DNA of 15,709 nt. Origin: DASZCR01 sp035942915 (GTDB lineage Bacteria; Acidobacteriota; Blastocatellia; Pyrinomonadales; Pyrinomonadaceae). Location of the stretch: contig DASZCR010000305.1 of assembly GCA_035942915.1 (NCBI GenBank), positions 1-15,709 of the forward strand. Reading direction: 5' to 3'. Positions 1 to 8,294 of the stretch are shown in pieces. The notes below the pieces were generated by a model, which worked only from the letters and a program-made list of their open reading frames with translations, had not been told where the DNA came from and made no database searches. Within the stretch, counting starts at the first letter, position 1, and each line of letters opens with the position of its first letter. Made by a program: the position numbers and the translations under genes.

Positions 1-153
1 GATTTGGGTACATGTGTGACCTGGCGTCATCCGCTTTCGACTCCTGTCGGAGCGCACAAATCACTTGGGGGCGGCGGCAAAGACAACCCGCATTAATCCT
101 TCGCGCAACGAGGGCGTCACGATGGTGAGACCGACTTGCCCTAATAGTCACCC

Positions 154-627
154 ATGCTCAAGCAGTTTAAGTTCATCATCGAGGGCGTAGTCTCAGTCCG
201 CGACATCACGTTGCAGGACGCCGAGCGGGCGTACCGGGGCGATCCGAAAGTCGGCTGCTACCTGGAAGATCCGGGGTCGCTGGAGAAGGTAGTCGAGCAG
301 CAAAGGCGGCTGCTACACGCCATCCTGCAACGCGAAGGGGTGCTCCATCGGCTGGTGCGGAGATACCTCTACGAGTACATCCGGGAGTGCCTGTACGACG
401 AGCTGCCGAAGCCGCCCGAGGTTGAAGAAGAGATGTTTCTCGTGATGGCTGAGGCCATCGATGCGTTAGACTTTGTGGATCGGGCGCTCTACCTGGCATA
501 CGCCGCGCCACGACCCGGCTATGAGGTGGAGGAGGACGGCGACCCGTTCGAACAGCACACACGGCTCATCCGGCAAGGCTTCGAGATTAACTCGCTGGAA
601 CCGGAATTTATGGAGATAGCGGGCTAG
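154..627 (+). CDS. Hypothetical protein, 157 residues
   Basis: I do not recognise this protein. It is acidic and mostly charged or helical in composition, with no signal peptide, membrane segment or zinc motif. Its opening segment, FKFIIEGVVSVRDITLQDAE, looks like a beta strand followed by a helix, and the C-terminal third is strongly acidic. A TAG lies in frame at 145-147, so the ATG at 154 is the earliest possible start; no good ribosome binding site precedes it. It lies outside the proposed transposon end at 1105, so it is either a host gene or part of an older island at the same locus. The residue composition favours a real gene, but the function is unknown. Confidence 0.55.
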   Translation: MLKQFKFIIEGVVSVRDITLQDAERAYRGDPKVGCYLEDPGSLEKVVEQQRRLLHAILQREGVLHRLVRRYLYEYIRECLYDELPKPPEVEEEMFLVMAEAIDALDFVDRALYLAYAAPRPGYEVEEDGDPFEQHTRLIRQGFEINSLEPEFMEIAG

Positions 628-1104
628 CGCAGAAAAATGGGACCGTCTGCGAGTTATGGTGCTGTTATGTGAGGAAGATCAGTAATCCACGGGCCGATTG
701 TTTTTATGTCATATTGGAGCTTAAATCGCGAATTCATTAGGGTTAATAATTTTTTGGCTAGACTGACGCGGGTTAGCTAATGAGCTATCTAGTGAAGAAT
801 GCAGTTTCGTTGACAGGTAGAAGGTTTGATCGTAAGTTTGTCCCGTAATCCTTGGATGGAGTTATGAGCCAAGGTTACGGGCTCTCGCGGTAGAGAAGGA
901 ACCGGAGAATTATCTCCAAAAAGCACTGACCTGAAGCGGTCTAGTTTGCGGCCAGTCGCTTCAGGTCAGATTAACAACTCGCACGGGGCGAGAGGGCATT
1001 CGTGTGCTTGCCGAAGCCGCTTCGTAGTGTACACGCCCTCCCCCCGCTATTCAAGTGGAAAGGATCTGACAAAAGCCGGATGACCAAGCAAGCACACCTC
1101 AGGT
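628..1104. other. Gene-poor gap left of the transposon
   Basis: No convincing open frame lies on either strand. Positions 628-840 hold little beyond a short TAGCT/AGCTA inverted repeat at 774-787 and an AT-rich stretch at 740-757. Positions 842-1045 are dense in stem-loops and are described separately. No tRNA, tmRNA, RNase P or SRP RNA hallmark was recognised by eye. Confidence 0.6.
842..1045. ncRNA. Candidate structured RNA with four stem-loops
   Basis: Four inverted repeats follow one another within 204 bp. Positions 842-882 pair CCCGTAA and CCTTGG with CCAAGG and TTACGGG. Positions 904-917 pair GGAGA with TCTCC. Positions 926-938 and 957-969 form a perfect 13-bp stem (CTGACCTGAAGCG) with an 18-nt loop. 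Positions 985-1045 form a long hairpin: GGGG and GAGGGC pair with GCCCTC and CCCC, then GTGT/ACAC, then an inner GAAG/CTTC hairpin. None is followed by a T tract, so they do not look like simple terminators. No promoter or known RNA family was recognised, and both strand and boundaries are uncertain. The R end of the transposon begins 60 bp further on. Confidence 0.3.
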
Positions 1105-1137
1105 TGTCGGATTTGAATAAACATTGCCACTAAAGTT

Positions 1138-1163
1138 GCCGGGTGAAAGATCTCTCACCCGGC
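1138..1163 (+). terminator. Terminator-like hairpin inside the R end
   Basis: A perfect 9-bp stem, GCCGGGTGA with TCACCCGGC, encloses an 8-nt loop and is followed only by TTT. It could insulate the tns operon from transcription entering from outside. The short T run makes it a weak intrinsic terminator. It overlaps the second TnsB-like site, so TnsB binding and terminator function could influence one another. Confidence 0.4.
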
Positions 1164-1181
1164 TTTCGGCCCCGACACAGA

Positions 1182-1201
1182 TTTAGACGGCCCCATCTAA
1201 A
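1182..1201. promoter_or_regulatory. Palindrome upstream of tnsA, possible operator
   Basis: TTTAGA (1182-1187) and TCTAAA (1196-1201) form a perfect inverted repeat around an 8-nt spacer. The right half overlaps the weak third TnsB-like motif CTAAAG. In Tn7, TnsB bound at the R end represses the tns promoter; this position would suit such autoregulation. That link is inference. A further hairpin, CCGCCG/CGGCGG (1236-1241 and 1250-1255), sits just before the tnsA ribosome binding site. Confidence 0.3.
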
Positions 1202-1282
1202 GCGACTACTTTGCATGGGCCTGTGAGACAGATGCCCGCCGCTCACCGACGGCGGTGCCTGATAACCGATAGGAGATGGATT

Positions 1283-2127
1283 ATGGCGAAACGACGAAGA
1301 GACAACGGACAGCAAGCCCGGCGCCGCCGGTCGAAAGAGGGGCGCGGCATAGGAACGGGGGCGGATTACATACCCTATCTGCTCATTCATGACGTGCCGT
1401 CGATCGGGCTGGCGAGCCGCGTCTGGGGGTGGAAGACGCGCCGCGTTCACCACTTTCTCAGCCGTCTTGAATTGAAGTTTTTTTACACGCTTGAGTGGCG
1501 GCCGGACGTACACGACATTCGTGAGCAGTTCCCGCTCGACCTCGATGAGACGCTGGCAATCGCGGACCAACTCGGCGTACGCCACCCCCGCGACCCGAAG
1601 ACGAAGGATTACGTCGTGATGACTTCAGACTTCGTGCTTACAATCAGAAAAGGCTTTGTCGAGGAACAGCATGTCCGCGCGGTTAAGTACAAGGAGGTCG
1701 CGAGAAAAGGCGGGTCAAGGAAAAACTCGAGATCGAGCGCGTCTACTGGGAGGAGGTCAGGGGCCTAGATTGGGACGTCGTAACTGAGGATGCAATCGAC
1801 GCTACTTTAGCCGCAAACGTCGAGTGGATGCACGGCCACCGCGAGGTCGAGCGCCTTGCCCCCTTGACGGCCGTAGATGTCGCCCACGTCGAGGCGATAC
1901 TGACGCCGCGCGTGGCGCACGGCGGATTTCGACTCAGAGACCTGACGAACGAATGCGACGCCCGACTCGGCTTCGACCCCGGGTCGAGCCTGAGCGTCGT
2001 ACGCCACCTGCTCGCCAACCACCGGTGGGAAGTCGACATGAGCAAGCGCATCATGCCGCCCTCGCCGCTCGTTCTAACTGCCAAACCTGCGCTTTACGCC
2101 GTGGGCTCCCGGCAGATTGGAGCGTAA
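1283..2127 (+). CDS. tnsA: TnsA endonuclease, split by a -1 frameshift
   Basis: TnsA cuts the 5' ends of the transposon, allowing cut-and-paste movement together with TnsB. The ATG at 1283 has AGGAG at 1271-1275, and the start MAKRRR with KEGRG, DYIP and RVHHFLS follows E. coli TnsA closely. The nuclease residues appear as E63, D116 and K135; the Gln near the Lys in Tn7 is Ala133 here. After codon 142 (AAA, 1706-1708) the frame must move back one base to continue as RRVKEKLEIERVYW, which carries the final nuclease Glu and the TnsC-binding C-terminal domain. Unshifted translation stops at 1768 after 161 residues; the shifted product has 281, close to the 273 of Tn7 TnsA. The break is either programmed frameshifting, a one-base deletion or a sequencing error. 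tnsB follows after 3 bases. Confidence 0.85.
1692..1710 (+). promoter_or_regulatory. Possible programmed -1 frameshift site in tnsA
   Basis: The zero frame reads AGA AAA GGC at 1703-1711. A Lys tRNA on AAA (1706-1708) can slip back onto AAA (1705-1707), after which AGG CGG GTC continues the TnsA homology exactly. A AAA G is a known -1 slippery tetramer in bacterial insertion sequences. A perfect AGGAGG lies at 1692-1697, 7 bases upstream of the A run; a Shine-Dalgarno-like stimulator upstream is known from dnaX. I see no strong stem-loop downstream, which weakens the case. Loss of one A is the simple alternative. Confidence 0.4.
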
Positions 2128-2130
2128 TAA

Positions 2131-4392
2131 GTGGAAATGATTGTAGGATCAATACTTGAGTGGCAAGAACTCGAAGCAGGCAAGTCCGAACTGCGTCTTG
2201 ACCGAGTTCTGCGTGTCAATAAACCCGAAGACTATGTCATCACAATTCAAATCAACGAAGACAAGGCTTGGATCCTCAGGAGGCAGTACTCGGAAGTCTC
2301 ACACGCTGTCTCGACCGGCAACGTGCGCGTATTGGAGACCGAGATCTTTCCTGAGTTGCTTCGCGCTGAAAAGGATATTAAACCTAAACACCGTGCACGC
2401 CGGGACGACCTCTACACCTTTCTCGCGCCCATTCTCAATCATGACGGCGATGAGTACCTACTTGACCGCAGAAAACGGGGCGCAAAAATAAAAGAGCTTG
2501 CACTAACGCAAGGAAAAATCAAACTTGCCAAAAAGACAATTTACAAAATTTACCGTCGTTATCTCCAACGAGGGTGTCGTCCGAACGCCTTACTCTCAGC
2601 ATACGACAAGTGCGGCGCGCGCGGTAAGCGGCGGGTAGCCCAGAAATCAACCCTGCCAAAACTCGGGCGACCAAGTGCCCTCGGCAAAATCGCGGGTCAT
2701 GCAATAGGAATCAGGATCACTCCTGAGATCGAACGCAAGCTCAAGCGAGGAACCAAACGATTCCTAAAGGACAATGTCAGCCTACCTGATGCTTATGGCC
2801 TGATCCTCAGCAAATACTTCTACAAAGAACTGAAGATAGTGGACGGAAAGCGGGAAACAGTTCTGCCCCCGGCGGAAGAGTTACCGACCTTCAATCAGTA
2901 CAGATACTGGTACGAACGTGTCTACCGCGGGCTAGACCCCGTAGCGGAGAAAATCAGGCGTGGCGGAGAGCGCTCCTACAATCTTGAAAGCCGGGAGACG
3001 ACCGGCGATCCGAAGGCATTGGCTTTCGGGCCGGGGTCGCTATACCAGATCGACGCGACCATAGCTGACGTCCACATCGTCAGCTCCCTTGACCCCTTGC
3101 GCGTCATCGGGCGGCCGGTCGCTTACGCCTGCATGGACGTCTTCAGCCACGCGGGTGCGGGGCTGAGCGCCATCCTGGAAGGGCCGAGTTGGCTCGGCGC
3201 CATGCTGGCTCTCGACATCGTCATGGCCGATAAGGTCGCCTTCTGCGCCGAATACGGAATTGAAATCGACGTAAGTCAATGGCCGATCCATGGGTTCCCG
3301 CAAGCTATATGCGCCGATCGCGGAGAGTTCGAGGGTTTCGACGCCACTAATCTCGTTAAAGGATTGCACACGCGCGTGGACAGCACCGCGCCGTACCGTG
3401 CGGATTGGAAAGGTCTCGTCGAGCGGCAGTTCGGACTCCTTAACCAGCGCTGCGTCAACTTCCTCCCCGGCCGCGTGCGCAAGCTCTCGCGCGGAGAGCC
3501 AGACTCCCGCCTCGACGCCGTGCTGACACTTAACGATTTCAGGCAACTGCTGATCCTTTACATGCTCGACTACAACACGAATTTCTACCTCAAAAATTAC
3601 CGCAAGGACGAGTTCATGATTGCAGACCACGTCGAACGCTACCCGCTCGACTTATGGAACTGGGGGGTACAAAACCGCGGCAAGTGTTTCAGCGCGACGA
3701 CACGCGATCATGTCCGGCTGAACCTCCTGCCGCGGCGCACGGTGTCGGTCACCGGCAGCGGCATCCACTTCGAGGGGGATCTCTACTACACCTGCGACAC
3801 TGCCCTCCGCGAGAACTGGTTCGGGCGGGCCAACCTGCGTGGGAATTGGAAGATGGAGGTCGCATTTGATCCGCGGACGACTGACAGAGTCTATCTCATC
3901 ACTGACGGGGGTACGAAGATTGAGCCGTGCCATCTGACCGACGCCTCAAGGCACCTCAAGGGCCGCGACTGGCACGAGGTCGCCGACTACTTCGAGACGG
4001 AGCGCCAAGCCAAAGAAGCAGCGCAGTCGCGCCGTCAGCAGTCGCGCGCGAATACCCACGACAAACAGGATGCGATCATCGGGCGAGCCGTCGAGCGGAA
4101 GGAGATGGCACTCCTCGGCGCAGGTAAGATAAGTAAGAGCGCGCTGATCTCAGGAATGAAGGAGAACCGCGCAGAAGAGCGCGAACGCGAGCGCGAAGCT
4201 GACAAGTGGCTCCTCGGCGCGCCCGGCACTATACCCGCTTCAGGGGCGGAGGCTGAAGATCGTACAGATGAGGTCGAGGACGCGCAGAGCTTCGCCGCAC
4301 CGAGCATGCTCGATGTGCTGCGGCAACAACGCGAAGGAAGGTGGAGGGGAGGTGAAGACAATAACCGCGCCAAGGAAAGCAGAAACGAATAG
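2131..4392 (+). CDS. tnsB: TnsB DDE transposase
   Basis: TnsB binds the transposon ends and performs 3'-end cleavage and strand transfer. The 753-residue protein has an N-terminal DNA-binding half, with helix-turn-helix-like segments around 115-150 and 195-230. A retroviral-integrase-fold core follows. Its DDE triad is visible as D308 (YQIDATIAD), D396 (ICADRGEF) and E431 (DWKGLVERQF); the 35-residue D-to-E step equals that of Tn7 TnsB. A beta-barrel region follows (about 520-610), then a charged tail rich in Glu and Arg (680-690) that in the family contacts TnsC. GTG at 2131 is preferred because GGAG lies at 2119-2122 with 8-base spacing; the ATG at 2137 is the alternative. It follows tnsA by 3 bases and overlaps tnsC by 41, suggesting translational coupling. 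No defect is seen. Confidence 0.95.
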   Translation: MEMIVGSILEWQELEAGKSELRLDRVLRVNKPEDYVITIQINEDKAWILRRQYSEVSHAVSTGNVRVLETEIFPELLRAEKDIKPKHRARRDDLYTFLAPILNHDGDEYLLDRRKRGAKIKELALTQGKIKLAKKTIYKIYRRYLQRGCRPNALLSAYDKCGARGKRRVAQKSTLPKLGRPSALGKIAGHAIGIRITPEIERKLKRGTKRFLKDNVSLPDAYGLILSKYFYKELKIVDGKRETVLPPAEELPTFNQYRYWYERVYRGLDPVAEKIRRGGERSYNLESRETTGDPKALAFGPGSLYQIDATIADVHIVSSLDPLRVIGRPVAYACMDVFSHAGAGLSAILEGPSWLGAMLALDIVMADKVAFCAEYGIEIDVSQWPIHGFPQAICADRGEFEGFDATNLVKGLHTRVDSTAPYRADWKGLVERQFGLLNQRCVNFLPGRVRKLSRGEPDSRLDAVLTLNDFRQLLILYMLDYNTNFYLKNYRKDEFMIADHVERYPLDLWNWGVQNRGKCFSATTRDHVRLNLLPRRTVSVTGSGIHFEGDLYYTCDTALRENWFGRANLRGNWKMEVAFDPRTTDRVYLITDGGTKIEPCHLTDASRHLKGRDWHEVADYFETERQAKEAAQSRRQQSRANTHDKQDAIIGRAVERKEMALLGAGKISKSALISGMKENRAEEREREREADKWLLGAPGTIPASGAEAEDRTDEVEDAQSFAAPSMLDVLRQQREGRWRGGEDNNRAKESRNE

Positions 4393-5899
4393 CACGCAGT
4401 CTCAAGACGGGCGACGCATCATTAACCCACGTCCCGCTCAGGAGACGCAGCGGCCCTACCTTATCCATAAAGGGAGAGTGGTAGACGCGATCTACATTGC
4501 CCCCGAGGTCCCGGAGTGGGTTGGTAACCCGCTGATAGAGGCGCTGCCGCGCGCTATCGACGCCATTCAGGCAGGGTCGCGCCTGGCGCATGATCCGAAG
4601 AATGAGGAACGGCTCCGCGATGAGCCCAACCACATCCGGCGCTTATTGCTTCAGAACTCGATGAAATCCCTTTTCATCCCCTTGGACAATCACTTGGACC
4701 TACACCAACGTCTGCAGTGCGCGATCCGTGTCGGGTATAGTGACCGCAATCCTTTGACGCCCGATTACTTCAACAAACTCGAGTCGAAGCTTGACGAGTT
4801 CGATCAGTACGCCGGGCAGTACGACCCGGAGATAGATAACTCGGCGACGGCGGCCTCCGGATTTCATGTACTCGGTTTGAGCGGCGGCGGTAAGTCGCGC
4901 GCTATCCTCAGGTGTCTGCAACTGCTGCCGCAGACGATTAGGCACTCAAGGTACCAGGGGCGGGACTTCACCTACAAGCAACTCGTATGGCTGAAACTCG
5001 ACTGTCCCTTCGACGGCAGTCGCAAAGGCCTCTGTATCCAGTTTTTCACCACGGTCGATGCCATCTTGGGCACAAACTATCGCCGGAACTATGCCGGAAC
5101 ACGTCGCATCACTGAGGAAATGCTCTCCGACATGGCGCTCGTCGCCGGGAATCATTCTATCGGAGTGCTCGTCGTCGATGAGATTCAGCGATTGAGCTTG
5201 GCCCGGTCGGGTGGCGCAGAAAAGATGCTCAACTTCTTCGTGGAGTTAGTCAATAAAATCGGCGTCCCCGTGGTACTCGTCGGGACTTACAAAGGGATGT
5301 CTGTCCTGAGCGGCGAATTCAGCCAGATACGACGGGGTACGGGACAGGGCGACATGCTCTGGGATCGAATGGAAAACGATAAGCAATGGAATCATTTTGT
5401 CGAATCGCTCTGGCGTTACCAGTACGTCCGCAGGGAGTCCAAACCCTGTGATCCCGCCGGAAAAGACACGACGTTGGGCGATGTGCTCTACGAAGAAACG
5501 CAAGGGATCATCGACTTTGCGATCAAAGTGTTCATGTTCGCACAGGAGCGGGCGATGGAAACAGGATTTGAGCGGATCACATCCGGGCTGATCCGCGCAG
5601 TGGCGAAAGACAAGTTGAGGATCCCGCGCCTAGTCTTAAAAGCGCTCAGGACGAAAGACATGGGAATTCTCGAAAAATTCGAAGACCTCTACCCGTCGGC
5701 GATGAAAGACTATCTATCGCGCCAGCCGGAAGAGCCGCAACTATGCGGTAGGCTCGCGAATTATCCAGAGGTAGCCGCAGCCCTTGAGGATTACCGACGG
5801 GGAAATACAAACATGCCCAATTCGAAAGACGGGGCGAGAGAAGATACCGATAATTCGGTCCCTACAGACATCGACATCACATCAGGCGAGGCGAACTAA
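4352..5899 (+). CDS. tnsC: TnsC AAA+ target-site regulator
   Basis: TnsC is the ATP-dependent matchmaker that joins target DNA and TnsD to the TnsAB transposase. The 515-residue product has a Walker A motif GLSGGGKS (about 175-182), a Walker B IGVLVVDEIQRL (DE at 276-277) and a sensor-1-like strand ending VLVGTYKG (about 308-315), all in expected order. Tn7 TnsC is 555 residues. The N-terminal 150 residues would contact TnsD and TnsA by family knowledge; the C-terminal tail is hydrophilic and probably disordered. The frame stays open upstream to an ATG at 4268, but GTG at 4352 is chosen because GGAGG (4343-4347) lies just before it and homology begins soon after. It lies within the operon, ending 12 bases before tnsD. 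Confidence 0.93.
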   Translation: MKTITAPRKAETNSTQSQDGRRIINPRPAQETQRPYLIHKGRVVDAIYIAPEVPEWVGNPLIEALPRAIDAIQAGSRLAHDPKNEERLRDEPNHIRRLLLQNSMKSLFIPLDNHLDLHQRLQCAIRVGYSDRNPLTPDYFNKLESKLDEFDQYAGQYDPEIDNSATAASGFHVLGLSGGGKSRAILRCLQLLPQTIRHSRYQGRDFTYKQLVWLKLDCPFDGSRKGLCIQFFTTVDAILGTNYRRNYAGTRRITEEMLSDMALVAGNHSIGVLVVDEIQRLSLARSGGAEKMLNFFVELVNKIGVPVVLVGTYKGMSVLSGEFSQIRRGTGQGDMLWDRMENDKQWNHFVESLWRYQYVRRESKPCDPAGKDTTLGDVLYEETQGIIDFAIKVFMFAQERAMETGFERITSGLIRAVAKDKLRIPRLVLKALRTKDMGILEKFEDLYPSAMKDYLSRQPEEPQLCGRLANYPEVAAALEDYRRGNTNMPNSKDGAREDTDNSVPTDIDITSGEAN

Positions 5900-5911
5900 G
5901 GACGAGCGCAC

Positions 5912-7858
5912 ATGATAGGTTTTTTTACGGACCCGTACCCGGACGAACTCCTGTATAGCGCCTGCGCACGGTACCACCGCCGGGCCAGGAATCTAAGCAA
6001 AGAGGCCGCCGCGCTTGATCTCTTCGGTAATGTACGGACAAAGTTCATCGTCGACTTCCCGGTGCGACTCGACTACCTCGTTGCACAGCTCCCACCCGAA
6101 ACCTACTCGGTCACACGGCTCATAGAAGAACACACTATGCTGCCGTTATACGTGCCGTTCATGCCACCGAAACGACACGAAGCACTCCGGCGTGACATGT
6201 GTGGTGATGGCGGCGGCTCCATCCATGCCCGATTAGGCATCCTCACATCCGGTATCAGCGTAGAGAATCTACGCTTCTGTCCTAATTGCATAGAGGAAGA
6301 TGAAGAACCGTACTGGCATCGCGTCCATCAGGTTCCTGGAGTCGAAGCGTGCCCGCTTTATAACGTCTTCCTCGCAGACTCCAAAGTAAGCGTACGTAAT
6401 AGAGTAAATAGTCGGGCCTTGGTAACCACAAGACAGGCTGTTGCTGAGATCCCCTCAGCGAGCAGGGCCACACGCCCATTAGACCTGGGGAATCGTGAGC
6501 ATCAAGTGATACTGCAGCTCGCACGGGACGCAGCTTGGATTTTAAGCTCGCGTATGGAAGTGCCAGGCCAGGAAGTATTACAACGTCGGTACTTGCGCCT
6601 ACTGCTCGAACAAGGAATGGCCAGCTATACCGGGAAAGTGAGGCACGTGAGTCTTAAAACACAATTCCTTGCCTATTACCCACCCGGATTACTAAAACGA
6701 CTCCGGTGTGGGCTGGAGTTAAAGTCCCATTGGCTCTATCGCCTTTTGAATAACTGGAAGAGCACGCGCCATCCACTATATCATCTGCTACTAATGCAGT
6801 TTCTCGGAATACCTGCGGCAGAGTTTTTCCAACTACCAATCAAGGTCGAGCCATTCGGTAAGGGTCCTTGGCCGTGCCTGAATGCCGCCGGAGGGCACTT
6901 CCGAGAGGCACGGGTCAAAGAATGCCTGATCAGCCATACACAGGACACTAGCAAAAGGCTGGTTGGCACGTTCAGGTGCGAATGCGGCTTCTCGTACCGG
7001 CGCACCGGGCCTGACACGACGGACGAGCGGCGATATCAGTGGGACCGAGTAATGAGCTTCGGGGAGGCGTGGTACGAAAAGTTAAGCAATATGCTCGCAC
7101 TCGGAAATCAAAGCCTTCCGGAGATAGCGGGTGCCCTCGGTGTTCCGATCAACACGATTAAAGGAGAGTGCTGTAGACTTAATACATCGAATGAGTTAGA
7201 GGTGCCACGGATGCGGCGATTCGAGCGCCGTAATAAAGTCGGCCCAGCATTGAGCGACTTGCCGCTATCGGACATACACCGTAAAAAGTGGATTGAAGTA
7301 GTGGCAGAAAACCCTAATGTGGGTAGGTCTGTTCTCGGCCGCATGCAAGTTGCAAGTTATCATTGGCTACTAGAGCACGACAAAAAGTGGCTGGATGATA
7401 ATTCTCCGCCACCCCTTAAAAGCTCTGGACCCGTTCAGCGTATAGACTGGTCTGAGCGGGACGAGAAGTTTGCCGCCGCCGTCCGTGAGACTGCTGAGAA
7501 AATTCTGACAGTAGTAGGTCGCCCCTTGTGGGCGTCGCGAACCCGAATCCCCAAGGAACTAAGGATATTAACTGTCCTACGAAAAAACTCCGCCAAACTT
7601 CCTCTCACGAACAAAGCACTGGATGATGTATCCGAAAGCCAAGCTGCTTTCGCCGCACAGCGCATACGATGGGCAGCCGATTGCTATCGCCAAGAACAAG
7701 TCTCAGCAGCCGCATGGCAGTTGCAAACGCGGGCAGCAGTAAGTAACAAGATGGCGCGCGATCCCGAAGTAAAGGCGGCGTGTGAGGAGTGCGTCCAAGC
7801 GTTACGTGCAATGAATGTAGCTGGCTGGGAAGTTTTGGCAAAAGGTAAGGGTAGATAA
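5912..7858 (+). CDS. tnsD: TnsD/TniQ target-selection protein
   Basis: TnsD-type proteins recognise a fixed chromosomal attachment site and recruit TnsC. The N-terminus (FFTDPYPDELLYSACARYHR) and CPNC (123-126), WHRVHQVPGV (135-144) and CPL (147-149) are classic TniQ features. The fourth ligand of this zinc cluster, normally His in CxxH, is Tyr150 (TAT). A second cluster near 322-358 (PCLN, then FRCECGFSYRR) also seems to lack one Cys. A helix-turn-helix-like segment (LPEIAGALGVPINTIKGEC, 402-420) and a long C-terminal region (about 510-648) follow, as in site-specific TnsD rather than short CRISPR-linked TniQ. At 648 residues it exceeds Tn7 TnsD (508). AGGA at 5899-5902 precedes the ATG. Family assignment is firm; full activity is uncertain given the missing ligands. 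Confidence 0.92.
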   Translation: MIGFFTDPYPDELLYSACARYHRRARNLSKEAAALDLFGNVRTKFIVDFPVRLDYLVAQLPPETYSVTRLIEEHTMLPLYVPFMPPKRHEALRRDMCGDGGGSIHARLGILTSGISVENLRFCPNCIEEDEEPYWHRVHQVPGVEACPLYNVFLADSKVSVRNRVNSRALVTTRQAVAEIPSASRATRPLDLGNREHQVILQLARDAAWILSSRMEVPGQEVLQRRYLRLLLEQGMASYTGKVRHVSLKTQFLAYYPPGLLKRLRCGLELKSHWLYRLLNNWKSTRHPLYHLLLMQFLGIPAAEFFQLPIKVEPFGKGPWPCLNAAGGHFREARVKECLISHTQDTSKRLVGTFRCECGFSYRRTGPDTTDERRYQWDRVMSFGEAWYEKLSNMLALGNQSLPEIAGALGVPINTIKGECCRLNTSNELEVPRMRRFERRNKVGPALSDLPLSDIHRKKWIEVVAENPNVGRSVLGRMQVASYHWLLEHDKKWLDDNSPPPLKSSGPVQRIDWSERDEKFAAAVRETAEKILTVVGRPLWASRTRIPKELRILTVLRKNSAKLPLTNKALDDVSESQAAFAAQRIRWAADCYRQEQVSAAAWQLQTRAAVSNKMARDPEVKAACEECVQALRAMNVAGWEVLAKGKGR

Positions 7859-8066
7859 TTCGTGACAGTAAGACTGACTAACCTGAAGGTACCATTTGGT
7901 ATAAAGTTAACCTGCGCGCTTATCATCTGAACTCCTCCGAAATAAGCTTCAGAACGGGGTGTGGCGACCTTGTTCGCTTTTGTGATGGGTGAAAGCCTCG
8001 GTTGGATAAAATTCTTCTCTCACAGACATTGTTACAAGATGGTAACTGGGAGCCGATACACACCTG
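7859..8066. other. Gap after tnsD with a GTTAC/GTAAC palindrome
   Basis: No gene is seen. The direct repeat TAACCTG occurs at about 7879 and 7908, and TTTGGTATAAAGTTAACC (about 7894-7911) loosely resembles the TnsB motif. At 8032-8046, GTTAC and GTAAC form an inverted repeat whose right half, TGGTAACTG (8040-8048), matches the core of the end repeats. No terminator with a T tract was found for the tns operon. Confidence 0.4.
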
Positions 8067-8294
8067 TTATTGGTTCTGCTTAAACTGAGTCCTCAATTCC
8101 TCAAGTCGCTTACTTTCTATTTGTAAACCTTCATCATAAGTTACGTTTTCTGCTGTAATTTCAAAATACTTCCAATTCGGGATGCTAGAATTGCTGTCGT
8201 TATACTCAATTATCACCTCGAATAACCCATCAGTCCCAATCCGACCGTAAGTCGGATTGTCAGGCCTCTTCCTAATATCACCCCTAAACATCAT
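8067..8294 (-). CDS. Small hypothetical protein, 75 residues
   Basis: I do not recognise this protein. The ATG ATG start (8294) is preceded by a good ribosome binding site, AGGGAGAAG (8305-8297), and the sequence is soluble, with aromatic and acidic residues in a beta-like first half and a helical, charged C-terminus (KRLEELRTQFKQNQ). It runs opposite to tnsABCD and is the only likely passenger of the element. The region is visibly AT-richer than the tns genes and recF. An inverted repeat (8237-8245 with 8251-8259) lies inside the gene, and a third copy of the half-site lies in its leader at 8317-8324. It could be cargo, an accessory regulator or an antitoxin-like protein; nothing in the sequence decides. 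Confidence 0.55.
   Translation of the reverse strand: MMFRGDIRKRPDNPTYGRIGTDGLFEVIIEYNDSNSSIPNWKYFEITAENVTYDEGLQIESKRLEELRTQFKQNQ

Larger units (their letters stand above)
1105..1213 (+). repeat. Transposon R end with TnsB-like sites
   Basis: The terminus begins TGTC (1105-1108) with GAATAAA at 1115-1121 and ACTA at 1129-1132, in the same spacing as the opposite end. A second motif, CTAAAGTTG, lies at 1130-1138 and abuts the first. A weaker CTAAAG follows at 1197-1202. The closely packed first two sites resemble the overlapping TnsB sites of the Tn7 right end. The distance to the tnsA start (178 bp) is also in keeping with Tn7. TnsB binding is inferred from the family; only the repeats are seen. 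Confidence 0.55.

Noticed and set aside
839..845. Alternative left terminus, TGTCCCG, identical to the first seven bases of the right terminus
   Set aside because: No GAATAAA or TnsB-like motif follows at the right spacing, no target duplication, and the sequence is explained by the 842-882 stem-loop.
628..1104. CRISPR array or guide RNA for a CRISPR-associated transposon
   Set aside because: No regularly spaced direct repeats and no cas gene anywhere; the TnsD protein is of the long, site-specific kind.
3040..3630. 196-codon minus-strand frame within tnsB
   Set aside because: It is the antisense shadow of the conserved transposase core.
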